A stretch of DNA of 64,000 nucleotides from Siphonodentalium dalli (Eukaryota > Mollusca > Scaphopoda > Gadilida > Siphonodentaliidae), in the NCBI GenBank assembly GCA_032622095.1, contig CP136062.1, positions 160,144,875 to 160,208,874 on the forward strand. The letters are read 5' to 3'. The notes under the pieces were generated by a model. The model was not told the origin of the DNA. It saw only the letters and a list, made by a program, of their open reading frames with translations, and did no database searches. Position numbers and translations under genes: made by a program. Shown here one piece after another: positions 48,061 through 59,680 of the stretch (within the stretch, counting starts at the first letter, position 1; each line of letters opens with the position of its first letter).

Positions 48061-48541
48061 TTAAAGGTACTCAATCTGATCAGACACTCTTAAATTACTG
48101 TTTCTTTGGCTTCGGGAGTAAAAAATATTAGATTCAATTTGAGGAACCCACCCATCAAAGCTCAGAGTGATCAGATATGAAGTTTGTTAATTTCTTTAAT
48201 TTCTTTAGATGTGGCCCAGAAACACGTGGTCAAACGGACAAACTGCGGATGAAGATGGATAACTCTAAAATCAAGTGGTTATTATTACCACTTGTTTTAG
48301 AGTTATCCATCTTCATCCACAATAATAATAACCACTTGATTTTAGAGTTATCCATCTTCATCCGCAATTTGTCCATTTGACGTCATGTTTCTGGGCCACA
48401 TCTCGAGAAATTAACAAACTTCAAAAATTGATATCTGATCACTCTGAGCTTTGGGTTCCTCGACTCGAATCAAATATTTTTTACCCCTGAAGCCAAAGAA
48501 ATAGTAATTTAGGAGCGTCTGATCGGATTGAGTACCTTTAA
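48061..48541. mobile_element. TTAA MITE family D, full palindromic copy
   Basis: TTAAAGGTACTCAATCTGAT at 48061, inverted end ATTGAGTACCTTTAA at 48541. Arms meet near 48285 at AAAATCAAGTGGTTATTATT. Confidence 0.8.
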
Positions 48542-48555
48542 CATGTTACTATTAC

Positions 48556-49709
48556 TTAACTCTTTCACTGCCGATCGCGACTTGAGTCGAATTACCCATA
48601 CACTGCCGATCGCGACTTGAGTCGAATCCCGACACCTTCGTCCCGTAACATCAATCCATGGGAAGTAACACTATATTATTCTGTGAAAACAGTGTATGTG
48701 ATGTAATCAATTTTGTAACGAAAAACTCCAGGTTTATTTTTTTATATTTCGGGATGTCGGCCATCTTGTTTTGTGATTAAGTGGTCGCGGTCACGTGACC
48801 CTCATGGTATGGGAAGTGTTTTCCATTCCACAGAGACCAATACCTACCTGCATGCCAAGTGTCAGGAATATACCTCTGCATATACAAAAGTTATTGCGAA
48901 ATACCCAATAATATATGTATTTAGCAGAAATATAATAACTTGTTTTCGGTTCTCAATACTAACACCAACTTACATACCAAATTTCGTCAAAATATCTCTG
49001 CAGATACAAAAGTTATTGAGAAATAATTAATTTCCCTAATATTTCGGTGTGGCGGCCATCTTGTTTTGTGATCATGTGGTCACGGTCTCTTGACCCTCAT
49101 GCGGTTACGGTCTCGTGACCCTGGCAGACTGGGAAGTGTTTTCAATTCGCAAGTCCAATATCTAAGTGTGCACCAAGTTTCACAAACATACCTTTACAGA
49201 CACAAAAGTTATTGAGAAATACCCAATCAAAATGTATTTAGCAGCAATATACCAACATTATCTTATATTTCGGGATGGTGGCCATCTTGTTTTGTGGTCA
49301 CATGATCGTGGTCTCGTGAAATGTGACACTGGCGGACTCTAACATATTTTCTAGTCCCAATACTGATACCTACTTTACATACCAACTTTCATGAAAATAT
49401 CTCTACAAATACATGTACAAAAGTTATTGAGAAATACTGAAATTTTCTTATATTTTGGGGTGGCGGCCATCTTGTTTGTGGTCACGTGATCGTAGTCACA
49501 TGACAATGGTGGACTGGGGCGTGTTTTCGATTCCCCAGACCTATATCTACATGCATACCAAGTTTCATGAAAATAACTCGGCAGATACAAAAGTTATTGA
49601 AATATACCCAATCCATATGTATTTAGCAGCAATATGCTACATGTACATGTATAGTATGCTTGGCAGTAGCAGATCTGTCTGTGGTGCTGCATGGCAGTGA
49701 AAGAGTTAA
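48556..49709. mobile_element. 1.15 kb TTAA-ended element with tandem internal units
   Basis: TTAACTCTTTCACTGCC at 48556 and GGCAGTGAAAGAGTTAA ending at 49709. The interior has 4 diverged units of roughly 200-240 bp with GGCGGCCATCTTGTTTTGTG, GTGGTCACGTGAT-like and ACAAAAGTTATTGAGAAATA. The doubled CACTGCCGATCGCGACTTGA occurs near the left end. Confidence 0.72.
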
Positions 49710-50019
49710 TGTGCAGCACCTAAAACAACAGTTAATTTGAACGTTGATTTACCATTTTCTCGCTTTGCTGCATGGAAAGAGGAAACAATCAGAATGCCAT
49801 AATAATGGCAGGATGCTTATTGTAAACAGATAACCTCAATATTGGCTAATGCCAATTGCTCGCCAATTTCCATATCTGGATAAAAACAATGAAACCGAAG
49901 TGCAAAAATAATAACCTCTAGAATGTAGCATTCTACTAATGTGGCCGAAAATTTCAAAGATATCTACCAAATCACTCCATAGAAAACATTGTCTGAACTA
50001 TTTTCAATTGTATATATTT

Positions 50020-50135
50020 ACTCCCAAATTACTATTTCTTTGGCTTTGGGGGGGGGTAAAAAAAATATTTGATTCGAGTCAAGGAACACACCCATCAAAA
50101 CTCAGAGTGATTTTTGAAATTTGTTATTTCCCGAG
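50020..50135. mobile_element. MITE family D fragment
   Basis: AAATTACTATTTCTTTGGCT through TTGATTCGAGTCAAGGAACA; ends lost. Confidence 0.6.
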
Positions 50136-50686
50136 ATATGCAAGGGGGGGGGGGATTTTTTCGGGCATGTATGCCGGGGTGGGCGGGTATTAGATGGGAC
50201 CAACAAATGTTTTTTTCCGCAACTCAAATTTTTTTTCCTGCAAGTCTTTTTGCAACGAGTTTGGCTTAAAACACCTTAGAATGTCAATATTAACATAAAT
50301 GAAAAATTTCATGATGATCAGACAAACAGTATAGCCTGTAGCCCATGCTAATAGATTTAATTTTGAAATCCAAGATGGCTCTGGCAGCCATGTTTTTTTG
50401 GCCGAATGACCCCAAAATGACTCGTTCCTATTTTATACATGTCAATGTTAACATCCATGACAAACTGTATGCACAGAAATTCATATACAGCCCTTTACAG
50501 TGAATTTCCCCCCACAAATCTGTATTAGTGTTAAAAGGGAGGGTGGGTGTCAAAAAATGGTTGGGGAAAAAACTGCCGAAAAGGGAAAAAAATTTGGATG
50601 CAGGGGTGGGTGGGTCCCAACAAGGGTCGAAATGAAAAAAATCAGCATACGTGCCTGAATTTTTTTTCCGACCCCCCCCAAAAGGA
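50136..50686 (-). repeat. Dispersed repeat, uninterrupted copy
   Basis: Matches the two flanks of the composite element at 12.3-17.8 kb, including the junction sequence GCCTGAATTTTTTTTCCGAC; includes reverse family H motifs. Confidence 0.65.
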
Positions 50687-50764
50687 TATCCCCAAAAATA
50701 CCAAGCAAATCTCCGCAAGGATGCGACTACATGTGGACCGGCTGGCCTGGGTAGACCTACTTAT

Positions 50765-51166
50765 CCCTTCCATGACAAGAGCTTCCTGAAATTTTTGGAA
50801 AACCCTGTGCCCATAGGGAGCCTTGCATATATAAGAAAATACATTGACCTAACAATATTTACCTTGACCCTGTAATGGTATATCCTTTATGTCAGAATAC
50901 ATGAAACCACGCACCCCCTCCATTCTCCATATGTGTTAGGGTTAGGCTTAGGGTTTAGGGTCAGGATTAGGGTTAGGGGTAGGGTTAGTGTTAGAGTTAG
51001 GGTTAGTGTATTTTTTACATGAAGGACATACCCCTGTAACTTGTAAGCCAGTGCACTCTCTTATATATGTGAGGCTTCACATGGGAGTCACTCGCATATA
51101 TAAGAGAATGCACTGGCACAGGATCTTATACATAACCAGCACAGCTCACGTCATGAAACGGTTAAA
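50765..51166. mobile_element. TTAA MITE family A split by a telomere-like insertion
   Basis: Left arm CCCTTCCATGACAAGAGCTT to GACCCTGTAA (about 50875); right arm from TGTAAGCCAGTGCACTCTC (about 51043) to TCATGAAACGGTTAA. The intervening about 160 bp is a separate insert. Confidence 0.65.
50876..51034. repeat. Insert with inverted ends enclosing degenerate TTAGGG repeats
   Basis: Ends GGTATATCCTTTATGTC and its inexact inverse ACATGAAGGACATACCCC. Between them, about 50935-51008, are around twelve TTAGGG-type units with variants (TTAGGCT, TCAGGA, TTAGTG). Confidence 0.7.
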
Positions 51167-51472
51167 ACTCTTATTTTATTTTATTAATTCATTTTACCTG
51201 CAGGTGTATATGATGCATACCAGATGTCTAGATAATTATACCTTTTAAATAAGACATCAAATATTCATCACCATGCTTCTTGCGTTATGAGCTTTGTAAT
51301 GGTACGCATGATGTTAGCAAATCTAAAACGGTCACAGACCTCATCACAGTGACTTTGCAGTTTTACTGAAGCTTAGTTCAAATATGTATTCAGGTCTCCA
51401 GGCCAAATTCCATATACCCATTTTAAACAAAGGGACGTCTTATGCAAGCCTTGAAGTATTGTGTCTGTCATT

Positions 51473-51710
51473 TACAGAATGAGGTCCCCAGAGGGTGAAT
51501 TGAGTTACGCTACCCTGCACAGTAGGCCAGCATCACTAAAGTCAGCCTCTGGGGACCTCATTCTGCATACATGTAGGCCTCACCTTCTGGGAAGTATCTA
51601 TAGTCTCAAATTAACATTGTTTTTAGTTACTTTTTCTCTTCTGTTCAATTTCTATATCCCCTAATTTTCAGAAGATAAAATGCATAATCGAGGTTCCCAA
51701 TGAGTTCTGA
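51473..51710. mobile_element. MITE family B, partial copy
   Basis: Hairpin GAATGAGGTCCCCAGAGGGT / GGGGACCTCATTC followed by the family spacer. Confidence 0.68.
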
Positions 51711-51834
51711 ATTTTGATGTAAAACTGATGGATGATTTCTTGGATTTTCACTAGGCCTGTACCATACATGTACTTTTCGTGGTGAATGGTGATGCAAGTT
51801 GTTTTTTATTTTTCTATTGTCTGGTGTCTCACAT

Positions 51835-52030
51835 TTGCAGAATGAGGTCCCCAGAGGGTGAATTTAGTGATGCTATCCCAGGCTAGCATCACCAAATTCA
51901 GCCTCTGGGAACCTCATTCTGCTTAGGCCTCAACTGCTATGGGAGACACATAAAGATCAGATTGAAGTTCCCCCAGTTCAATTGGTCATTACTAAATTCA
52001 CCCTCTGGGGATCTCGTTCTGCAAATGTCA
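51835..52030. mobile_element. MITE family B, partial copy
   Basis: Hairpin near 51838-51925 and a third inverted arm at 51988-52022. Confidence 0.68.
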
Positions 52031-52375
52031 GACACACTACATGTACATGTATATCCAGTCTTGCTCTGGTAGCTGGTAACTTAACTTTATTGTAGATGAT
52101 AGAGAATGAATACATATACGAGGTCTTGTAACAATGACACATGAAAGTTACAACAGGCTGAGGGTTAAAATGTGTCCATGAAAGATTACACCAGCTAATC
52201 CTAGGGTGAAAAGAGGATTAGCAGAAGTAAAATAAGAGGGATTATCTCTATAATCCACATCTGCTTCATACAGGTAAGATTCATTTACTATTGTTTGCTT
52301 TCATTTACTTTTGTTCACTCTTAAGTTATGTGTAGAAATGGATAAATAAGCACTTTTACTGCTTGGCTGGTATAC

Positions 52376-52417
52376 TACAGTAATGCCCTAAATAATCGAA
52401 TTTAGGGCATTACTGTA
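52376..52417. mobile_element. TA MITE family C, 42-bp minimal copy
   Basis: TACAGTAATGCCCTAAATAA joined directly to TTTAGGGCATTACTGTA: only the two ends remain. Confidence 0.8.
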
Positions 52418-53014
52418 CAATGAAAATGAGTTTATGACTCGAGTCATAAACCCATCCTCTTAATCCCTAAATGCCTAGAAAAAAAAGTTCCATGTTGTTA
52501 CTAACAGAACCTAGCTTGTCAGGGTAAAGTACAGGGTAGGCAAGGAAAATATTTTTTGATCGACCTGTGGAATGACATGATCTGATTTTGACTATATTTT
52601 GATAGTGGCTTCTATTTTTATTTTATAATTGTCAAATTACAAGTCAATGGTTGAACTATTTTCTGAGGCAATACCGTGTTATTTAGTTGTTTTACGAACC
52701 TGCCTGCACCTTTTTTGCCAATTCAAATGCAAATTTTTTGTTTGGTCTATGGTATTCTGTATGTGTAAGCCTTCTCACCAAACTGTTCTATCAGTCATTA
52801 TAGCATGGGGAAGAGAGAATAATTTCATGTATTAATGTGTTGGATTTATTTCTTGTTATAAATCGCAAAAAAATTATTCACTTGAATATATGAGATTTGC
52901 TTTCACCAGTGATCATGTGGAATAATCGCCAATTGTTATGTCAAAACCTGCCTGGGTTTATAACACCCCCCCCCCCCGCCCTCCACCAATCGGTATGTCA
53001 AGACCTGCATGGGG

Positions 53015-56000
53015 TTTTTAGCTCAACATTACCTTGTCAAGTTTGAGCTATTGCCATGGCTTGGTATCCGTCGTCCGTGTGTGTGTTTATGTGTGATTCG
53101 TCAACAATTTCCTTTAGCACGGGCTACAGATCGTACCTTTGATCGGATCATTATAAAATTTGTCATAGCTATTGACATTGACATGTAGATGGAAACGAGT
53201 CATTTTGGGGTCATTCCGAAAAAAAACATTGCCGCCAGCGGCCATCTTGAATTTCAAAATTCAATCTATTTGCATGGGCTACAGGTCCTACTGTTCGTCT
53301 GATCATCATGAAATTTGTCATGGATGTTAACAATGACAGATAGATGGGAACGTGTCATTTTCACTGTCGGATACCCGTTTAGGTTCGGACATTCCAAGAT
53401 GGCGGCGCCAACTAAATCAGATAAACGGTAAGTGTATATATTGTCTCCAAGCAGCAATCAACGACATCTTTCGGTGATACACCTTGAAACAGTTATGTTG
53501 GAATTTGTATGCCCAACACATACGTAACACGCCTCACGCCTTTTGCATAACAGGCATGTGAATTGTTGTATTTCGCGTGTCAAGTCGTCATAATTTTTCG
53601 AAATTTTATCGAGGCGGCGAAATGTTCGCTTTTTCGTATTTTTCTGGCCCTGGGCTCATGCATCCGCAAATTTATGTATTGTTGTGGGTAGATTAGGTCA
53701 CCACACATCTTCGGAATGCAAAACCAGCGATATTTTTATTGTCTAACTCCGAAAAACGACCTTTGAAAATTTCAAAATGTTCAGGTTCGGATTCGCAACA
53801 TTCGCGATGATTTTGTTCAGGTTCAGACACAATTTTCGTTCAGGTTCGGACAAATTTGGTTCAGGTTCGGACGCATCAAAAACTTCGCATACAAATGACA
53901 CGCCGAGGTACAGTCGCGTTCTTATTGCGTTTTTGTGCATTTGATTTTCTTCCATTCGTAAAAGAAACGATAAATGGGGAACACGAGGCATGGTTTTAGC
54001 CCACTCGTGAATAATTTGGGCGGACTTTCTTATTGTATGCGTGTGAGATGTATGCGATCATGTGATTCCCCTCCACATCCACATACGATGCCACGAAGGT
54101 CGCCGCACGTAGATGAGCAGATAGCTGTCCATAACATAAGTTACACGGCTTTTTTAGGGGGATACTGTTGGTATGCCCCGGTAATGGCTCGTATCCCCCC
54201 CCCCCCAACAAGCCGTGTAATGATGTATTTACCCCCAGTCTCTATTAACAATATATTCCCAGACATGAAGCGCAGAAACGAGCCACGAACAGTAATTCTA
54301 TTTTGTTAGACTGCTTATACGATGAATGTGATTATATAGCTGTTCCCACAATTTGCCCATAAATACTTGCTGATAGATAGACAATATATATTTTGTATCA
54401 ATAATTGGATGATATATTTGGGTATTCAAACGAAACATATTCTTTTCAATATAAGCCTTATGTGTTTTGCCTCATTTCTATATGTTGAATCCAGTTACAA
54501 GTTAACCATTTGTCACACGACTATTATGCAGGACTATTAATTAGAGCCCGAACCTATTGCGTTCTATTCAGCACTATGCGAAAATAGAGAATACCTATAT
54601 ATGGTTTGCCGAATAATACCTGCAATATGCGAATCTTCACGAGCGGCGATATTTCAGGAACATATTATTCGAGAAACCACATGTGTTCTCTTTATGTTAT
54701 GCTTATGGTAAGCAATTCTGCAAAACTACAAGTATTTATTTATCGAAACAAGAATTTAGACGCCGAAGTAGCGAAACTTATGCAAACAATATCAGCTGTT
54801 CCGTTGGCAAATTAAGCATCTCTAAATTTTGGTGGAAAATTTCCTTCATGCGCTTAAGAGAATAGTGCCTACCCAATGGTTAAATATTACACACAGAAAC
54901 CCAATTAACAAATAACTGAATACGTAATAAAACGGGATAATTTGTTTTTCTTTAGAACTTATCCCAGTAATAAACTATTTTCAGTCTTCCGCGGAATTTC
55001 ACGTAGTTCCATTGATAATACACGCGTCAATAATTGGGAAACACATAACAAACAGCGCTTGTCCCCACACCCGGTTCTAACTAACAATCTGACTGACAAC
55101 AACGTCATGTTTAAGTCATGCATCATGTCCCGTAACTCTTGACAGTGGGCGTATAAAAGTACGTGAAACATCGTGGTTATGAATTACCCTTGAACTAGCA
55201 GTTTCACCAATCGTGACATTGTTCTAGTGCGCTGAGCTTAATTGACTTCACCTAAAACAGGATCGATAGGTCTGCTACTGAATTATTCTTATTGGTGCTG
55301 AATGGTGTGAATTTACCTGATAACCTATAAAAAGCACACCACATGATATTGATGTGGGACAAAATCGTTAGCTCCGCCAACATCGTGTGATACTAGGAGA
55401 TTTAATACCCGGATGTCTCTTTTTGAAGCCTCTTGGCTCCGCCTCAGGGTTCAAAATCGAGAACTAGGTATTAAATATCCATGTATCCCCGATATTCAGA
55501 AGATAAGTATAATACCACTGTTGCTCATATGTAAAATGTAATAATTCCCACTAGCTGGTTTACAGTAGACATTGCTCGAGAATATTCAACTGTGGCTTTT
55601 ATCCCATTAATTCGGAGAATTTACCACCTATATTTGGAAATTTCAGCTACCATATTTAGATATAACAAATTAACAGTGCATGTTCGTTAATAACACGCAC
55701 AATAAGATCGAGACTGCACCTCGGCATGTCATTTATAGGTCAGGTATTGATGCATCTGAACTAAAATTTGTCCAAACCTGAACGAAAATTGTGTCTGAAC
55801 CTGAACAAAATCATCGCGAATGTTGCGAATCCGAACCTGAACATTTTGAAATTTTCAAAGGTCGTTTTTCGGAGTTAGACAATAAAAATATCGCCGGATT
55901 TGCATTCCGAAGATGTGTGGTGACCTAATCTATCCACAACAATACATCAATTTGCGGATGCATGGGCCCAGGACCAGAAAAATACAAAAAGCAAACATTT

Positions 56001-57020
56001 CGCCGCCTCGATAAAATTTCGAAAAATTATGACGACTTGACACGCCAAATACAACAATTCACATGCCTGTTATGCAAAAGGCGTATTACGTATGTGTTGG
56101 GCATACAAATTCCTACATAACTGTTTCAAGGTGTATCACCGAAAGATGTCGTTGATTGCTGCTTGGAGACAATATATACACTTACCGTTTATCTGATTTA
56201 GTTGGCGCCGCCATCTTGGAATGTCCGAACCTAAACGGGTATCCGACAGTGATTTTGGGGTCATTCGACCATAAAAATGTCCACTGGCAGCCATCTTGGA
56301 TTTTACTCTTTGCATGACTAAATCCATTGGCATGGGCTACAGGTCATACCTTTGGTCAGATAATTATGAAATTTGTCATGGGCATTGACATGTAGATGGG
56401 AACGAGTCATTTTGGGGTCATTTGGCTAAAAATCATGGCCGCTGCGGCCATCTTGGAATTCAAAATCCAATCCATTTGCATGGGCTACAGGCCGGTGTGT
56501 TTGTCTGATCATCATGAAATTTGTCGTGGAAGTTAATATTGACATGTAGATGGGAACGAGTCATTTTGGGGTCATTCGGCCATAAAACATGGACGCTGGC
56601 AGCCATCTTGGATTTTACTCTTTGCATGACTAAATCCTTTGCTCGGGCTGCAGGTCGTAACTTTGGTCAGATTATTATGAAATTTGTCATGGGCCAGCAT
56701 GGGCGTTGACATTTACATGTAGATGGGAACGAGTCATTTTGGGGTTATTTGGCAAAAAAACATGGCCGTCAGTGGCCATCTTGGATTTCGAAATTCAATC
56801 CTTTAGCACGGGCTACAGGCATAGCTGTTCACCTGATCATCATGAAATTTGTATGGATGTTAATATTGACATGTAGATGGGAAGGAGTAATTTTGGGGAC
56901 ATTCGCCTATAAAACATGTCTGCTGGCAGCCATCTTGATTTTACTCTTTGCATGACTAAATCCTTTGGCACACCCTACAGTCCGCTTCCCTCAGCTGATC
57001 ATCACCAAACTTCATATTAA
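53015..57020 (+). repeat. Family H tandem repeat array, split by the 2.89 kb element
   Basis: About 170-190-bp units with GCACGGGCTACAGGTC, TCATGAAATTTGTCATGG, GATGGGAACGAGTCATTTTG and GCAGCCATCTTGGATTT. About 2 units lie before 53362 and 4 after 56251. Confidence 0.75.
53362..56251. mobile_element. 2.89 kb non-autonomous DNA transposon with about 510-bp terminal inverted repeats, 5-bp target duplication ATTTT
   Basis: Starts CACTGTCGGATACCCG at 53362 and ends with CGGGTATCCGACAGTG at 56251, flanked by ATTTT at 53357-53361 and 56252-56256. Arms 53362-53880 and 55750-56251 are near-identical inverted copies. Removing it rejoins a GTCATTTTGGGGTCATTC motif of the host repeat, which confirms the insertion. 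The arms contain several GTTCAGGTTCGGAC-type repeats near their inner ends. The centre has no recognisable transposase. Confidence 0.82.
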
Positions 57021-57123
57021 TCTTGATATTGATCGGCCTCTCGTTAAAATATTTTTTCCCTTCCATCCAGCTCCATCTTGTAAACCAACTAATAAGATTA
57101 CTGTGGCTTAAGTTAATCCTAAT

Positions 57124-57313
57124 TAACCATTCCATGGTGGGAGCTCGCTGGTGCATAGGGAGTCTCGCATATATAAGAGAATGCACTGGCTTACAAGGTC
57201 AAGAGATAAATATTGTCAGGCCAAAGCATTCTCTTATGGCATATATAAGAGAATGCTTGGGCACAGGGTTTTTGCAAAATTTCCAGAAAAAACTCCAGCC
57301 ATTGAAGGTTTAA
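57124..57313. mobile_element. TTAA MITE family A, decayed copy
   Basis: TTAACCATTCCATGGTGGG, two truncated hairpins, ends CATTGAAGGTTTAA. Confidence 0.6.
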
Positions 57314-57344
57314 CAAACTGAATTAATACATGTTTAATTTCCAG

Positions 57345-58100
57345 TTAAAGCAACACAAAAGTCATGAAAATATTGTTTGCATGTGCATTAATTCACAATT
57401 TTATATTTTGGGAGCTTCGTTCAGATTCAAGATAAAAATAACTTCTTATAAATATTCAAATGTTCATGCTGCCTATTTACCATACAATATATGCTGACTG
57501 GTCATTGGTCAGAATAAAACTAATTTTATATGTGTGATCAATTCTAGGATTATGAGTCAGACATTTGATTCACATGTATGACCAATTCTAGGAATATGAG
57601 TCAGTCATTGATTTGTATGTATGACCAATTCTAGGAATATGAGTCAGCCATTTGATTTGTATGTATGACCAATTCTAGGAATATGAGTCAGTCATTTGAT
57701 TTGTATGTATGACCAATTCTAGGAATATGAGTCGGCCATTTGATTTGTATGTATGACCAATTCTAGGAATATGAGTCAGTCATTTGTAAAGCAACACGAA
57801 AGTCATGAAAATATTGTTTGCACATGCATTCACATTTTTATATTTTGGGACCTTCGTTAAGATTCAAGATAAAAATTACTTCTTATAAATATACAAATGT
57901 TCATGCTGCCTGTATACAATAGATAGTGACAGGTCATTTGTCGGTCAGGTCAGAATAAAATTATATTTATATGTGTGATCAATTCTAGGAATATGAGTCA
58001 GACATTTGAATTACGCATATGAAGAATTCTAGGATTACATGTATGAGTCAGATATTTGATTCTTGTGATTGATCAATTCTAGGAATATGAGTTAGAAATT
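57345..58100 (+). repeat. Segmental tandem duplication containing a 45-bp tandem array
   Basis: A leader AAAGCAACACRAAAGTCATG...TTCATGCTGCC occurs at 57352 and 57788. After the first is an array of about six units of GACCAATTCTAGGAATATGA then GTCAGTCATTTGATTTGTAT; after the second are three more decayed units. Confidence 0.8.
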
Positions 58101-58192
58101 TGTGACAAAACATAGAGAGGTAGTTTTAGCAGAAACATGGATAATTTAATTTTAGGCGTAACAAGATTCATGTAGAATGTTTCCAGCACTTA

Positions 58193-58409
58193 TACAGTAA
58201 TGCCCTAAATAATCGACTCCTTAACCACAGCAGAATTATGGGTAATTTTTCAGGATTTAGTCGGAAATATGGCTTGTTGCCATTCATCGGAAAGCTCTCA
58301 CTGAGAGCTTTCCGATGAATGGCAACAAGCCATATTTCCGACTAAATCCTGAAAAATTACCCATAATTCTGCTGTGGTTAAGGAGTCGATTATTTAGGGC
58401 ATTACAGTA
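58193..58409. mobile_element. TA MITE family C, full copy
   Basis: TACAGTAATGCCCTAAATAA to GGGCATTACAGTA. Confidence 0.8.
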
Positions 58410-58452
58410 AATAACATACTGGACAAACAGGCCTCAAAATATGGGGCCGACA

Positions 58453-58885
58453 TTTACAGAATGAGGTCCACAGAGGGTGAATTTAGTGACACTACCCTGC
58501 ACAGTGGGCTAGAATCACCAAATTCATCCTCTGGGGACCTCATTCTGTATGGCCTCATCTAAATTGGGAGACATAGACACAGATTTAAGTTCCCAAATGG
58601 TGAATATTGTTATGTACACCCAATGGGCACCTCGATTATGCATAGTGTCATCAACCAATATGGTGATATTGAGAAACTAAATTAAAAAAAAAGAAACATT
58701 TTTTTTTTCAAGTTTCCAAAGAAACTGAAAGACTTAATGTTAATTTGATAACAAAGATACTTTCCAGAGAAGATGAGGCCTAAGCAGAATGAGGTCCCCT
58801 GAGGGTGAATTTCTTGATGTTAGCCCACTGTGTGGGGTAATGTCACTAAATTCACCCTCTGTGGACCTCATTCTACATATGTCAG
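58453..58885. mobile_element. MITE family B, long symmetrical copy
   Basis: Two end hairpins (58458-58550, 58785-58875) and a spacer with GGGAGACATAGACACAGA and CTTTCCAGAGAAGATGAGGC. Confidence 0.72.
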
Positions 58886-59203
58886 GCACCACATATTTTG
58901 AGGCCTGAGTATGGGAGAAAGAATATCTACATCGATCGGGTTTCGTACATTCATTTTTGCAGAGTTATAGCCCTTAGATTGAAAAATACATCCATACCTA
59001 CTTTTGATCTCTGCATATTTCTTTTATCGTAGCTCATGTTTGATTTATTATTGTATACTCATCCTCAGAGATTTCTTTCTGGTTCAAATACCAGTAGTCA
59101 TGAAACGGTGAAAAATTAACTTTTTCCAAGAATTATTAAAAAAAAATTCTCCCTACCGAAGTCAATGCAATTCAGAGTGCGCATGGCAAACCAACAGAAA
59201 ATA

Positions 59204-59324
59204 TACAGTAATGCCCCGAGAGCTTTCCGATGAATGGCAACAAGCCATATTTCCGACTAAATCCTGAAAAGTTACCCATAATTCTGCTGTGGTTATGGAG
59301 TCGATTAATTAGGGCATTACTGTA
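59204..59324. mobile_element. TA MITE family C, left-deleted copy
   Basis: TACAGTAATGCCC joined to the right arm; lies 65 bp upstream of the candidate exon at 59390. Confidence 0.75.
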
Positions 59325-59389
59325 GAGTCCTCTAGAAAACTGTTCATCAATAATAACGATAAGTTTTTGTTTTATTTTAACCCTTCCAG

Positions 59390-59514
59390 ATCCCCAAAGT
59401 GAAATGTGAACTTCCTTGAGTTGCACATTCTGTGATTGTCACCCTTGAGGATGGCATCTGCTGAGAATGATGCGTCCAGAAATAATATGAGAGAAACGGA
59501 GGTGATCGTTATCG
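59390..59514 (+). CDS. Candidate first coding exon of an unidentified gene (5' UTR plus 21 codons)
   Basis: The acceptor TTTATTTTAACCCTTCCAG ends at 59389. The ATG is at 59451 in a good context (A at -3, G at +4), and an in-frame TGA lies at 59433-59435 within the same exon, so the ATG looks like a true start. It reads MASAENDASRNNMRETEVIV, then the donor GTGAGT begins at 59515, leaving one base of a codon. That phase matches the next candidate exon. The peptide is hydrophilic and I do not recognise it. The splice acceptor before the ATG implies an upstream non-coding exon. Coding length is small, so this could be chance. Confidence 0.5.
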
Positions 59515-59599
59515 GTGAGTTTATGTAAACTTATTATTTGTATAAGAACAAAATTTGTCTATATTTTAATTTTCTTTCTGTTTATGGTGATTTTAACAG

Positions 59600-59674
59600 A
59601 TGCGACCAACAGCCGTTACAGTCCTCCCCGTCGGTTCCCAGGGGACAGCAACATTGCCTCTGCTAAGGATATCC
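59600..59674 (+). CDS. Candidate second exon of the same unidentified gene
   Basis: Acceptor GATTTTAACAG ends at 59599. Joined to the previous exon it completes an Asp codon and reads ATNSRYSPPRRFPGDSNIAS then AKDI, with higher GC than its surroundings. A possible donor GTATTT starts at 59675, six bases before a TTAA MITE (59681). Later exons would be beyond the window or unrecognised in 59.9-64 kb. No family is recognised. Confidence 0.45.
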
Positions 59675-59680
59675 GTATTT

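Noticed and set aside
50935-51008. TTAGGG repeats as a chromosome end
   Set aside because: They are short, degenerate and flanked by ordinary DNA and MITE arms on both sides.
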